Assembly (NCBI GenBank): GCA_021732995.1
Contig: JAKFWA010000135.1
Coordinates: forward strand, 62,001-126,000
Source: Planctomycetaceae bacterium
Lineage (GTDB): Bacteria; Planctomycetota; Planctomycetia; Planctomycetales; Planctomycetaceae
Reading direction: 5' to 3'
Length of the DNA stretch: 64,000 bases
Position 1 is the first letter of the stretch. Each line of letters starts with the position of its first letter. Shown here in pieces: positions 15,001 to 20,900 of the stretch. The notes beneath the pieces are model-generated. The model made no database searches. It worked only from the letters and a program-made list of their open reading frames with translations, and had not been told where the DNA came from. Position numbers and translations under genes: made by a program.

Positions 15001-16656
15001 ATCAACCTTCGTCTCGAAGATCACACCCAGTGACGTGTCTTTGATCAGAACACCGACCGGCGATTTCGTTCCGACAACATCCGCTCCGCCACCGATGCCG
15101 ATGAAGACGTCGAGGTTTGCAGCCGCAGCAGTGATCGTGGTGGTCGTGACGCTGCCGTCGGTCGACGAACTCTTCTCGAAGACAAAGTCACCACTGACAT
15201 CGACAAAGCCGCCGATACTGAGTGTCGCTTTGCCAAAGACCTGTGGATCATCGACGCCGTCCGCGAACTTGAGTTCGATCGAATTGCCGAGCGTCGGTGC
15301 ATCTTCATCGACAGCGGCTCCGGTGTGGTTGACTCGCGCGGTCAACTTACCGCTGGCCGTTAGCCCGCTGATGCCAACCAGGCTCGCAGTGCCCGTCGTT
15401 GTGAAGGCGTACGTCGGGGCAGGTTGGATCGTCAGCGTTGAATCGAGATTCTGATAAGCGACAAGTCCGAATGAGCCGTGTTGGAGATTGATTCCCGCTT
15501 CGTCATCAGTCCCTTGCGACGTCCCGACGAATGCGCTGATGTCGGTTCCGGCGACCGTCACCTTCTCATGAGTGATTGTGCCAGTGACGTTCGATTCGAA
15601 CGTCACCAGGAAGTCCCCTTGAGCGGTCGCGAAGTCGCTCAGGCCGACATTCAAATGCCCGCTCGCCTGCGTCACCGCGCCCCGAGACCCGTCCATCGCA
15701 AGCGTCTGAGAACCACTGCCAACTGGAATCGTTATCGGCTGCGCGAGGAAGTCGATCACTGTTCCGTCATTCGCCGGTCGGTTGACCTCGAGCGTAACAT
15801 TGCTGCTAGTCGCAGTGACGGAGGGCAGTCCCGCGACCGTGCTACTGCTGGCATCCGCCTGGAGCGCGGTCCACGAACGGCCCGGCGTGGCTTGATCGAT
15901 AGCAACGACCATCGCAAAGTCGATATCGCTCAAGCTCAGTCCAAGTTGATCCGCTGATCCGCCATTGAAACCCGCAAAGGCATTCACGTCGTGCCCGCCA
16001 ATGCGCAACACGTTCGCCGAGACGGTGGTGCCATCATCGAGTGTCACCGCTTGAATGTTGCTTTGCAGCGCAAAGTTGCCGTTGAGGTCCACGAAGCCGG
16101 GAATGCTCAGGCCGGCGTTGGTGAAATTCTCGAACCCCGTCAACGAGTAAGTCGACGAATCGCCGCGAGTGACGATCGTGTCCGCTCCAAAGGTTACGAG
16201 GCCAGTCGTCGAGTCGAAGCGGATCGTGTCGTCTCCGCCTTTCGCGTCGATCGACGCGAGTTGCCCATCATTCACGACCAAGAACTGATCGCCGGCCTGC
16301 GAACCGATGAACGCGTAATCCAGACCATCCGCCGAATACGTCAGCGAGTCACTGAGATTCGTGTCGGCGTACGACACAGTCACCGAATCACCCGAGATCG
16401 TGAAGACCAGACTCCCCGTCACGGCTGAGAAGTCGAGCGTCGTCCCGTCACCACTGCTCCGCTGCAACGAGCCAAAGCCGTCTCCGAAAGTCTGCACGCC
16501 CGAAAGCAGCACGCGTTCTTCGAGCGACTCTGCAAACTGGCCGTAGCTCAATTTCGCTGGCTGACCCTTACGGCGTCCATTCGTGCGTCGCCGATGTCGT
16601 AGAAACGGATGATGGAGGCGACGCGAAAAATCGCATAACCAGTTCCTGAATTGCAT
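1..16656 (-). CDS. Giant LEPR-XLL surface/secreted adhesin-like protein, N-terminal 5552 residues (C-terminus beyond left edge)
   Basis: The minus frame is open from the ATG at 16656 to base 1 wherever I checked it. An in-frame TGA at 16666-16668 fixes the start region. The N-terminus reads MQFRNWLCDFSRRL, then an Arg-rich stretch, then FAESLEERVLLSG, which is the planctomycete LEPR-XLL signature of very large exported proteins. Next come about four repeats of ~155 residues (14440-15970) and a shorter repeated module with FVSF.D..G..V.T..IK.VTN.TTLEL (12270-13980). A long low-complexity beta-rich part follows, then RTX-type Gly/Asp repeats (7200-7400). Towards the left edge the sequence resembles filamentous-haemagglutinin or beta-helix repeats (short ITLSG-like strands rich in T, S, G, N and D). 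No enzyme motif was seen. Role inferred: cell-surface adhesion or a structural layer. No strong ribosome binding site precedes the ATG. Confidence 0.85.
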   Translation of the reverse strand, partial: MQFRNWLCDFSRRLHHPFLRHRRRTNGRRKGQPAKLSYGQFAESLEERVLLSGVQTFGDGFGSLQRSSGDGTTLDFSAVTGSLVFTISGDSVTVSYADTNLSDSLTYSADGLDYAFIGSQAGDQFLVVNDGQLASIDAKGGDDTIRFDSTTGLVTFGADTIVTRGDSSTYSLTGFENFTNAGLSIPGFVDLNGNFALQSNIQAVTLDDGTTVSANVLRIGGHDVNAFAGFNGGSADQLGLSLSDIDFAMVVAIDQATPGRSWTALQADASSSTVAGLPSVTATSSNVTLEVNRPANDGTVIDFLAQPITIPVGSGSQTLAMDGSRGAVTQASGHLNVGLSDFATAQGDFLVTFESNVTGTITHEKVTVAGTDISAFVGTSQGTDDEAGINLQHGSFGLVAYQNLDSTLTIQPAPTYAFTTTGTASLVGISGLTASGKLTARVNHTGAAVDEDAPTLGNSIELKFADGVDDPQVFGKATLSIGGFVDVSGDFVFEKSSSTDGSVTTTTITAAAANLDVFIGIGGGADVVGTKSPVGVLIKDTSLGVIFETKVDSTHTLPTTDGYAASVTGAAELVGVEGLSLTGTLTAKVNTTGRAINETINVPDPDGGADLPVTIVFANGQNTPTFIGDDVALSIANLIDLTGDIRIEKQTVGEQTQLLIGAENISAFLGVNGVGLTLSNGTLGAVLTSGGPAGTQGGYAIKGSGQVGLTGGGLEDIGLTGTVSIEVNKTGAAVNQTVPQRTATATPVIFTDGTTVSRISPPSNFDITLDDQTFVTGLFEDLAGQIDDLNQSFDVTVDKSGNRTAASSLVEVIPGTDLTIDDLLGAKKLTGAGKFIDYYLAYQTYLTELDAYNNPPMGSEPGPEPQAPDNPSNLPDPGNLRSGANGSITGGQTTFNAIGGRFTSDLVGKSLVFVNGDGDTVATFGIASVTDGNTLQLNSAPGQTIAGQAFVIRDTQPAPITPPTLRGLLAYLNNFWISTISENPADGINLTLTNRGVGLSVAIATAHTKSTKLHFGDAFDDYGLKFNSDVTIDIDVNSAIDVTLGVDWVDRKARFDVNTLAMTAKAHTDFIADATFGPIAVSVGSATAQQGTIDVDLGGSVSYVNGGFTFKPQQNGFEAVLPVYAALAGVDLTNGPTPTARVSGGFFNKVELKTGATGSVAAGQKTFTVTGTDLIGVIENGTSGSVAANKTTFTATGSSFTGAVKDKFVSFLDDSGNIVETLGIKSVTNGTTLELKTAPSTAITNRPFVVHELDLRGKFVSFNDNNGVAVTTYSIKKATNSTTLELTGAADTGFTNRPFVVYENESGFTFEQENFDKLLDFKSLTVAQVIQMFPDFRDYLADEVTNSDSLLTQIPFVQTGLNEVLRFADAFDDRVYSKINFDLPRVDLKSGTNGHLAKDQKVFTASSAGFTNALQNKFVSFLDGDGKIVATFGIKTVTNSTTLELQTAADADFANRPFVVHEELQRVQTLQQLTQAVNAAGVLPGGVQITFDPVNQVFSIPLTFSQSFAPVDAPIDLGFDIGESLSLSTTAHAAISANVNGGLSLYVDLDGQVFAGTGGNVAIGSKVFSSNAFTFTSNMVGYDLTLGGETYEIKTVTDTHHVVLDRNAVAAATNAAFKVKEGLTLGISEAHLGGSVALDVTDLSVAAKLGFVSLTAGGSGSGSSIHVAAGAQIVLDRNLATNVPADTQFSFGEIVDGTATSNIHLDFTGDASAHIRGLKINAGLGSDLPIPSNAEVGIYVQDLLSSGAVKTVLTNPSLPFDLAAARAAGTVTASDIVVAVPDLSSAFDFSQITFEDIITGIRTGIDFLNDSLADEPFYNTALPVINRSLAEVFTFADDFAAKLDTAAKNSTEEIQQVEAIIERALGINDNNNLDPQDQKFSLRLKGNTLDMHVRFDAVFSDIYQFNLDLAELLPEVQTIGELSDLLGGRGNIRLDSFVNLTVDVGIQFGGTGGTQIFLYDYRPTRELTTTASDTLFSAPGFADGSSEVTESMYQALKSQFVAAIEAAKVGQPANTTLKSIRANVVSAIDASLGTNANTDAVHGDGQLLGRRQVALVALQSRLQTELGAEVILLAADQIQAADATALGQVDAFQNVKITLDVPVATDQATGTHLSLGARILGTNLELGLQAGPIKVGVRDGYAVLDGDGNRATDDYATFMVAIDQAAGTPNDDGKFHADEDLGDNVQLVLTGGFDVNLPVKLDISGFNFPLANPLRVQTNPVYADQGLRQLFNQLTDQPLSNPAQKALTFTYPDFEAEFIRLGGDFSILSLINDPAIVLDGIDDGLGAVQDVFDSSIAQDIPLIGDKLHSAAQFLSELRTGILKDLRTKLSGNGKLIEVVQHALFDVFGPGGLSVLRDNTQNGSITIDDVVVGWYDKTGLFLQTWTQGGPLPAGADAIQFNVGLGGVVFGGGVDIPLNIDLPGFALNVDGGFGLELGWAYDFGFGLSTVDGFYLTTNAGATPEFRFDVKAFLTGSPDSSYADATAFAADGKLLFFKVSLQDNDIDPNQDGFQPSGVYGGLTLDYSGNSRNRFTYNHLVSAPLSKLFAVNFGVDAKLDMAATLEVDGVKALPKLKGDLKLDWGWDLKNGASEPHVSIERFRVDVGSFVTDFLKPIADQIQNVLGPFEPIVSGLTDPIDGLGEILPPEVDPNMIGLVNLVLKLQGKPQIDPSFLYAARDMLKLVDQVNGIAGSSGEIYLGSLNGLGTKGASANQATEDDLAGLPAELQDIVSLDAPPEVVSKLNEIKDKGTGGSTKTTRSGFKTLEYIKDINNWLKILQGGDATLFTYEMPVLELKTGFDVTLATILIGPVPVSIKAFGKFNAIADLSFGYDTYGVRQAFNTGNPLYVLDGFYVSDFSLPTFKNGKIVPGTGGKDIPEFTLNAIVGISVAVDIGFAQAGIQGGIELTANFDLQDIGKPLLKKDADGNVLSYNIVTDGKIHGTELVAMFNYENGGIDNLFNLDAKLELFAGIFADVFGERIVDLDLFRITLYEFEHQAPFIEPKLAKQVGSTLYVNVGPTAGDRKYFNTNDGDEKVYLTGEGGTVGVEFDGWYETYSGVTEVVAEMGDGNDLFDAHLLKDVTVNLKGELGNDTLYAGSAGGTLDGGDGDDKLIGSIAAETLLGGKGADTLDAGAGDDRLVGSDGNDALSGGGGDDTFVFEDGYGKDRFNDASGNADFDFSKLTVALTVSLNSRGVEVSQDETNTLRASRSEVRSLELGEGDDTVFIKEFADRAITITDTSGNDQYRFRMGQADSTKTPGKISIEDTVGEFDEMILEQSRAGDPLTLDSYLVTNGRESVAWSTDVERLTLLGKGAAFDHSNIIDFGGQVTYTKAAGDAVVDLKTTGLRVIASQFATPEPIKAGHLILETFNGLNITHELNAGNNGYIDARVYKDKADINLNASLFASAGDDWNGTGSGYIRLVAPDGSITNDNDLLIKGTNAHLIVKAFKDLAPLRTEVGSLTAATSLESGSTVVINEVDGLTLSSTDSHGSQENGGLVIPSLAVTPQWVTTVTWDNRATADWLNQVRDGNDVYAVVSGTGLIDVTLNAHNALLSLQSGKIETRAVGKPITLTADDFDFRSGEKQIVGTGNLTIRTTHDAVDYRLGSAAESAFGFDQSRSQAATANIGVRDFAAIGDSFPLVQIGHAFINSAGVGNTMTFGDIQDHPILKGDLSTRGDKAALRNLTKFYADTMTIAGDVQAPDDHIDFFAHRVLINAKNIHDQLGPNDSGVTAKTVNFQIAEQLQQGGWIIGKDRVDIDVLNSDGTRPYFSFPNELVSIKMDVGSFTETLNPNSVIDINTNQSIQTAGRIEVHGAGSHADATAGTKLTVLEGGIVAGRDDNNVLTLNAGLLLSVNPGGAVIAGARFDDVNGTPVAVQTGAGADAILNSPHELFIGGTVTTSDQMQLNSGTPEFDYTAYFNRLPGKDRASESPDEATLAAHVASLSAGEVSTELRATFTNHNVALTNTVVITTLETGNRWLLTDDSGNRYVVSVSDFNDDGTPDRLDITDPHPLVGHSQYGILLTGTLTSLAANTELKLVSDADIISRGNINVFGTNSDLLIQSDRLVYLEGFIDVKDSARIYGGIDIDGASHNNADPLIGSSVYVATTSRIVTRDAGSSIDIRGAQDVDLLGVLVAGGTIGANGVTFSGPSSLISVTAGQQVFLDTGLLASGTVMVNAGTPGADDTLAALFPGYTFPADEGNDRLSLIITTAGGITTSGETTDNSGGGIVINATGNIEILGTLNAGADVSQQFDAQGNFLGETLSYTDEPTTLTINTSGRAFLGGHTLNQARELVQTGAIMRAAHAMTVNGGDFRTHEGLLVHAASELTVNDPDGSITLTSQNNATVLGLFVAGGRIDTVRDVNGGYLGRVPVYFDGDSIVTLQAGGTVEIGQDIVAGKRIDIIGGGGSGGSGPGLTVQGSGRLITLRPDSQINLNAPGEVVILPPGHINEIQSQGFTVSSLGRLTSDVILAITVDRVDFTYSGTATLTAAATANNTGIADLVADLQAALEAGSYVIATSNNPSRIVGQPFTEMSDDPSTEGFVDPDVKIKLRNGTLLFTSPYAITIEDSSVNADQLGVDVSSGTLTSWRLYAIDAAEPGSTVNIGAPLGPNGKLSIGGKVRAYSAINLYSGTSPDGTDIDLGPTGVLETVNGPIAFSAGQYGDIRGAIIASGAGSDIILDAAQTLRIRGHLTANRDILLSAGNALVPHQVSVQIDGTSQLTSTAGGGHIIVTGYNDVVFDGVVGTGSNHLATLELNAVHGNLTIPKTSGRIESDALIFLKGAVVDVQGVVHSTLTTASTSDYEITIDATDKAIINGDLQLTGSLLIKGTNEVDVFNTTIAITEPGQKVRFAGGNIRFGKASTDANGDPVQLGALVTAVDLIEFDSTGLVEIGSGSVIATSGENSVIDLHAGSLAIAGSLLAGATVSGSDTTFGGASADVLIAAKESVTLGGTGIVDGKSKNVGGTLRATGDISVQVSGGTADVSFTMSGASSLETVAATNEPPGVSHNITITTDQNIQISGAIDALVSGSDVTLTSNEMILIDGLVKTDDQLHLTGGTDETGVGLMVQPLTFKLDANGDAILDGDGNPIRISGGTLTTDVGGAITLSSVQKMVLAGVISEVHNDVADAASINVTQASDLMVTGTVNAANSITFRATNVAVAPDAVIQTRATGGAVDLRATGTFMIGATTEGTNPALIQSDSLVYLMADTLSLDGQIISTSSTSRIAINAVHAATFFGEVNAKSSLAIHAGVGANWTDPQLFGAVTVANLSGGNVTITGGTLTSSAGSAEIIAGGTINVTGATTVGGDQVPVQRPIIVTVPRTIEVITGTRQVAVGSIFVPVVSFVTTTTTEQIGTESVRVGSAFNTADVTLTQIGYYNGTTSKNRSVFVEGADYFNTDPTIDWTKVYDPLTGNVRTLSVSTVPSAGTEWGALTDNQRDSVLIRLGYRKLYNVSFANLVTHNTINGIPTDIPWHPTWEHDFTATTVDTTFEFSGGTGSPTPIPIQQYAHADIARLPVDGWRDKFVRLPAGAESDILRVVSQGEPHTFQADAGIYWNE
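7200..7400 (-). repeat. RTX-type (haemolysin-like) Gly/Asp calcium-binding repeats
   Basis: The minus frame reads GGDGDDKLIGSI, LLGGKGADTLDAGAGDDRL and GSDGNDALSGGGDDTF. These match the GGxGxDxLx nonapeptide of RTX beta-rolls, which bind calcium outside the cell. They lie about 3085-3150 residues from the N-terminus, so the roll is internal. They support an extracellular location. Confidence 0.85.
12270..13980 (-). repeat. Four copies of a ~50-60-residue module inside the giant minus-strand protein
   Basis: Copies lie at about 12270-12455, 12745-12895, 12900-13090 and 13795-13980. The shared core is KFVSF.D..G..V.T..IK..TN.TTLEL followed by .NRPFVV in the first three. The copy at 13795 is the most divergent (KSLVFVNGDGDTVATFGI). 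The second and third copies are adjacent, and the second lacks the leading TTFTA.G..FT segment. Confidence 0.75.
14440..15970 (-). repeat. About four tandem ~155-residue repeats near the N-terminus of the giant minus-strand protein
   Basis: Each unit contains, in order: a strand like F[VI]D[LV][ST]GDF, a stretch like A.N[LI].[AV]F[IV]G, a glycine-rich turn, then YA...TG.A.LVGV.GL..[TS]G.L.A.VN.TG.A. The last phrase recurs as LTARVNHTGAAVDED, LTAKVNTTGRAINET and VSIEVNKTGAAVNQT. The repeat is divergent at protein level, so it is old rather than a recent DNA duplication. Confidence 0.75.
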
Positions 16657-17213
16657 TTTGGCCCGTCAACTGAAGTTCGACCGAACGCCCAGCGATTAGG
16701 ACGCACTCGGTAAGGAGGCCGTCCAGTTCGCAAGCGGCAAACCACAACGGGTTGGCAGAGCCTACTAGTGGAGGGTTTCAAAGCAAGTTGATATTCACCC
16801 AAGGGGGTTGCCGAATTTAGAAAACGCTCTTGGCTTGTCCCTGCCGAATCCCAAAGCGCTCGATTACGCTACACTGAATGGGTAGCGCATGATCGCCAAC
16901 TCGCTGCACCGATCGATTCGCCAGCCTAAATCCATTGAAGAGAAACAATCGGCCACCAATCAGTAAGATGTGGAATGACCCGGCGGGGCTTTGCCATCGT
17001 GCCTCAGCACCCGCCCCTTGGTACAACTCGTCCGCCGGATCCCAAAAGGCACCTGCTGCATCCGAACGCTGATTTGTACGAATTCAGTCGTTAATGCCTG
17101 CCTCTTAACAGGCTGTAAAGAATTGCAATGACTGTACCCTGTCATAATTGACCCCGAGCCTCCCGCTAGGAATTGGCAGCAAAAACAAGCAGATTTGAGC
17201 AAGGGTGTGAGCT
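16657..17213. other. Intergenic stretch upstream of the giant minus-strand gene
   Basis: No convincing gene. Short frames here have no recognisable motif or good start signal. The stretch should hold the promoter of the giant minus-strand gene. A 10-base sequence at 17107-17116 is the exact inverse complement of 17215-17224, which opens the IS1182-like fragment. It may be the end of a second, lost element copy. Confidence 0.5.
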
Positions 17214-17818
17214 AACAGCCTGTTGAAAAAGGTTGTCGATCAGGGTTGATCGTCTGCTGGTTGGTCGATTATTGGTGGCGAGGCGGGGAGTGATGCGAGT
17301 GAGGTTTGGCAGGAGACAGTGGCATGGCGATGGGGCATTGGAAACGCGAGCGGCAGCAGGAGCTTTGGGTGGCCACATCAGACGTGGCACAGACGCCGCG
17401 GCATGTGTTTTATGAACGACTCAATCAACTGCTGGCCGAAGCGAAGTTTGACGATTGGCTCGAAGAACTTTGCCGACCGTATTATGCCGAAAATGGCCGC
17501 ACCTCGATTTCGCCGGGCCAGTATTTTCGCATGCTCATGGTCGGCTATTTCGAAGACATTGGTTCCCAGCGGGGAATCGCCTGGCGCTGTGCCGACAGTT
17601 TGTCCCTGAAGAAGTTTCTGGGTTGTACTGCCCAAGAGGCGACTCCCGAGCATTCCAGCCTCAGCAAGATCACGGCTCGACTGCCCGAAGAGGTCTATCG
17701 AGAGGCTTTTGCCTTCGTGCTGAAAGTGGTTCACGAACACGGCCTACTGTCCGGTAAGACTCTGGGAGTTGACTCGACCTCGCTGGAAGCCAATGCGGCC
17801 ATGAAGTCCATCGTGCAA
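17214..17818 (+). mobile_element. Truncated IS1182-like insertion sequence (left part)
   Basis: The element begins at about 17214 with ACAGCCTGTTGAAAAA, a terminus typical of IS1182-family elements. It contains the first part of a transposase gene. Homology to the family stops at about 17815, after residues GVDSTSLEANAAMKSIV, and what follows is unrelated sequence. No right terminal repeat was found before the kinase gene that converges on it at 17926. Confidence 0.7.
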
Positions 17819-17896
17819 AACCCATTTCCGAACCATTCTCTGTTTTGCCGCCGCCAAGAGTTGTTGAAGCGCAGCAACTTGGCGATTTCGGTTTGA
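17324..17896 (+). pseudogene. Truncated IS1182-family transposase, N-terminal ~165 residues
   Basis: The protein starts MAMGHWKRERQQELW, preceded by AGGAG at 17311-17315, eight bases before the ATG at 17324. A TTG at 17306 would add six residues and is less likely. The N-terminal DUF772-type DNA-binding region is intact (TSISPGQYFRMLMVGYFEDI, SSLSKITARLPEEVY). The first part of the catalytic domain is present with the GVDSTSLEANA motif that carries the first acidic residue. The sequence then leaves the family and ends at a stop after about 25 unrelated residues. The remaining DDE residues are missing, so it cannot be an active transposase. Confidence 0.8.
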
Positions 17897-17925
17897 TTCG
17901 GGGGGAGGCCTTTCGGCGACGCCGA

Positions 17926-20900
17926 TTATGACTTAGTTTCAACTTTGGCTGCCGCAGCACTGATCGGGCGCACAATGCGGAAGCCGAGAGCCCAGTACCG
18001 GTGAGTTCTGGAATAGTTCTTGCGTGACGCCGATCGGCACTCGAACGGACCCACGTACCAGTTGCCTCCCCGAGCGACGGGTCCGGTCCCGTTCTTTTGC
18101 AAGGGATCCAACTCGGGAGAAATTCCATACCACTTTTCGTCATAGGCGTCCTGGCAAAACTCAGTGACGTTCCCATGCATGTCATATAGACCGAAGGGAT
18201 TGGGCAACTTGGTGCCAACCGGTTGCAGGCCATCGTTGTTGGACAAGCGGTGCCACGCATAACGGGCCAAGTCCGCCGTGTCGTCGCCGAAAGAGAATTG
18301 CGTCGTTGTGCCGGCGCGACAGGCATATTCCCACTCGGCTTCCGTCGGCAGACGATAGCCATCTGCCTGCGGTGAGACCCGCCAATCGCCGCCCGAGCCC
18401 TGTTGATACCAGGGGGTCAATTGCTCTTGCTCGCTGAGCCAATTGCAGAAGACGCAGGCGTCGTTCCAGGTGACCTGAGAGACTGGGCTCTCTTCAGCTT
18501 GAGGCACGCCCGGCTTCCGCCAGTTTCTGCCGCGAGTGTTGGCCGGTACTTCGTCTGATTTGGAGCGATTGGTGTTTCCGCTCCCTTCGCGGTCAGCCGT
18601 GGTCTCATATCCGGTCGCATCGACGAACTTGCGGAACCGGGCAACCGTCACCTCTGTCGCCGCCATGAAGAACGGCTTCGTCAGCACCACGCGATGCTGC
18701 GGCATTTCCGCTGGCAAGCGTCGCGAGATGTTCGGGTCAGGACTATTGCTGTCCCCATCCAGAATCTTCTGCCCGAGGGCATTTTGCTCGGGTGTAGTGC
18801 CCATCAGGAACTCACCGGGTGGGATGAGGCGGAACTTCATACCGAGGGAGTTAGTGTATTCGACGGGCACGTTGAGGTACTTGGCCCACGCCGCCGGATG
18901 CTGTTGGGCTTGCTCGGCATTGAACGGCGCGATGGCGGGTTGCGGAGCGTTGGCCGGCCAACCATGCCAGCCGGTGGCGGTGGCCGGTTTTGATTCTGGT
19001 TTCGAGGTGGCAGCTTTGACAGCGTCGATGGTTAACGACACCCGAAAGCCAATGAGGAGGCTGCGGAGCGTCGAGTCGTAGGCGCCGCGACCCGAAGACC
19101 GGCAGCGGGACGCGGCGAAGTCCCAAGCGCCGCCCCGGAACACGCGCTCGGAACCGGCTGAAAAAGGGTTGTTCGGGTTGATCGCGGGCTTCTCCTGAGA
19201 TTGGCGGTAATAGCTCGCTTCCCAGCCATCCTGCACCCATTCCCAGACATTGCCGTGAATGTCGAACAGGCCAAACGGATTCGCATTCAACTTACCCGCC
19301 GCATGCGTGTGGCCACCTACAGGATCTCCGAACCATCCTGCCCGTACCAGATCTTCGTCTTTGTCGCCGATCCAATACTTTGTCGCCGTCCCGGCGCGGC
19401 ACGCAAACTCCCATTCCGCTTCGCTGGGGAGCCGGTAACCGGTGCCATCGAGCGGCGTGACGGTCTCTCCTTCCCGGACGTAGAACGGTTTCAATTGCTG
19501 CTGCTTGCTGAGCTTGGCGCAGAACTCGGCCGCGTCATTCCAGCTCACCATTTCCACCGGGTGATCGGCCGTCTCCAGACCGGCAACTACCTCTTTGCCC
19601 TCGCCCGTTGGGGCGAAATGGGCCGGATTCATACCCATCACTTTTTCATACTCCGCCTGCGTGACTTCATTCACACTCAGGTAGATCGGTTGAGTCAGGA
19701 TGACCTTGTGCTGCGGTGCTTCGCTCTTGATGCACCGCTTCCAATGGTTGTCATCGGGATCGACTTCCTTGAGAGCCGCCTCGATCTCGGTCGCCGTACT
19801 GCCCATCGTGAACTCACCCGGCGGGATGAGGACGAACTTCATGCCGTTGCTGTTGGTGTACTCGACCGGCACGCCGAGGTGCTTGGCCCAAGCCTCCTGG
19901 TATGCACGAGCTTGTGCGGCATCGAACGGGACTATTGCTGGAGTCGGCGTATTGGCACGCCCGCCGATGACCGGTTCGAGCCGAATGCCGTCTTTCCAAT
20001 TGACGATGACATCGGGTCGGGCGTTGGCGAAGGCTTGGGCGGCCTCGCGGGAAATGGTTATGAAAACGAGGTCGAGCGTGCTCAGGGTTCGAACAGATTC
20101 GAGGGCTTTCAGGTCGCCATCCGCGACAGTCGAACCGGCTTCGAAGGTGAGCCGGCTGAGGTGGGGCAATGTCGCCACGGTTTCCAATGCGGCCTTGTTG
20201 GGGATGACCACCCGAAGTTCACTCAATTTGCGGAACGTCGGTAGGAGTGCGAAGTCGGCTTCGGTCAACTGACTGCTGGCGAGAATCACTGATGTCAAAT
20301 TCTTCAGCGACAGCAGTTCACGCAATCCGCCAGGGGGCAACTTGTTCAAGCCAATGCTCGGTAGATCAGTCAGTTGAGCCAGCAGTTGCAAATCTGCGGT
20401 TTCAAAGTCAGGGTCTGTTGGATCGTTCAGATTCTTGGAAAAGATGTTGTGAACAAACATTACTTCGCCCGGAGGAAAGGCGTCGTCCCCTTGAATCCAA
20501 GTCATTCCTCCCGACGTGTTACTGGTTATGCCAATATCGAATCCGCGAGCCATCAAGTTCCGTATCGTGTCGCGATAGGCCTGCCCATACATTGGAGGAG
20601 CTAACTCCGATTCTGTGACGACCATTTGGCAACCGCCGAGTTTCTGTTGCAACTCGGTTATGGCAGCTTTGGTAATTCCAGAAATGCCTCCCAGCTTGGC
20701 CTGCGAAAGGCTTGGGCAGCGGGAGAGTTCGCTAAGTCCGGCATCATCCAAGGCCATTCCGCCAAGAGTGATTGTTTGCAGATGAGGGAATTGGGCGACG
20801 GCTCTCATCCCAGCGGTACCCAGTTTTACTAGGTTCCAAGACAACGATTGTAACTTGGGCGGCGGTGAGGCGGCCAAGCGGATGAGTCCGTTCTCGGTCA

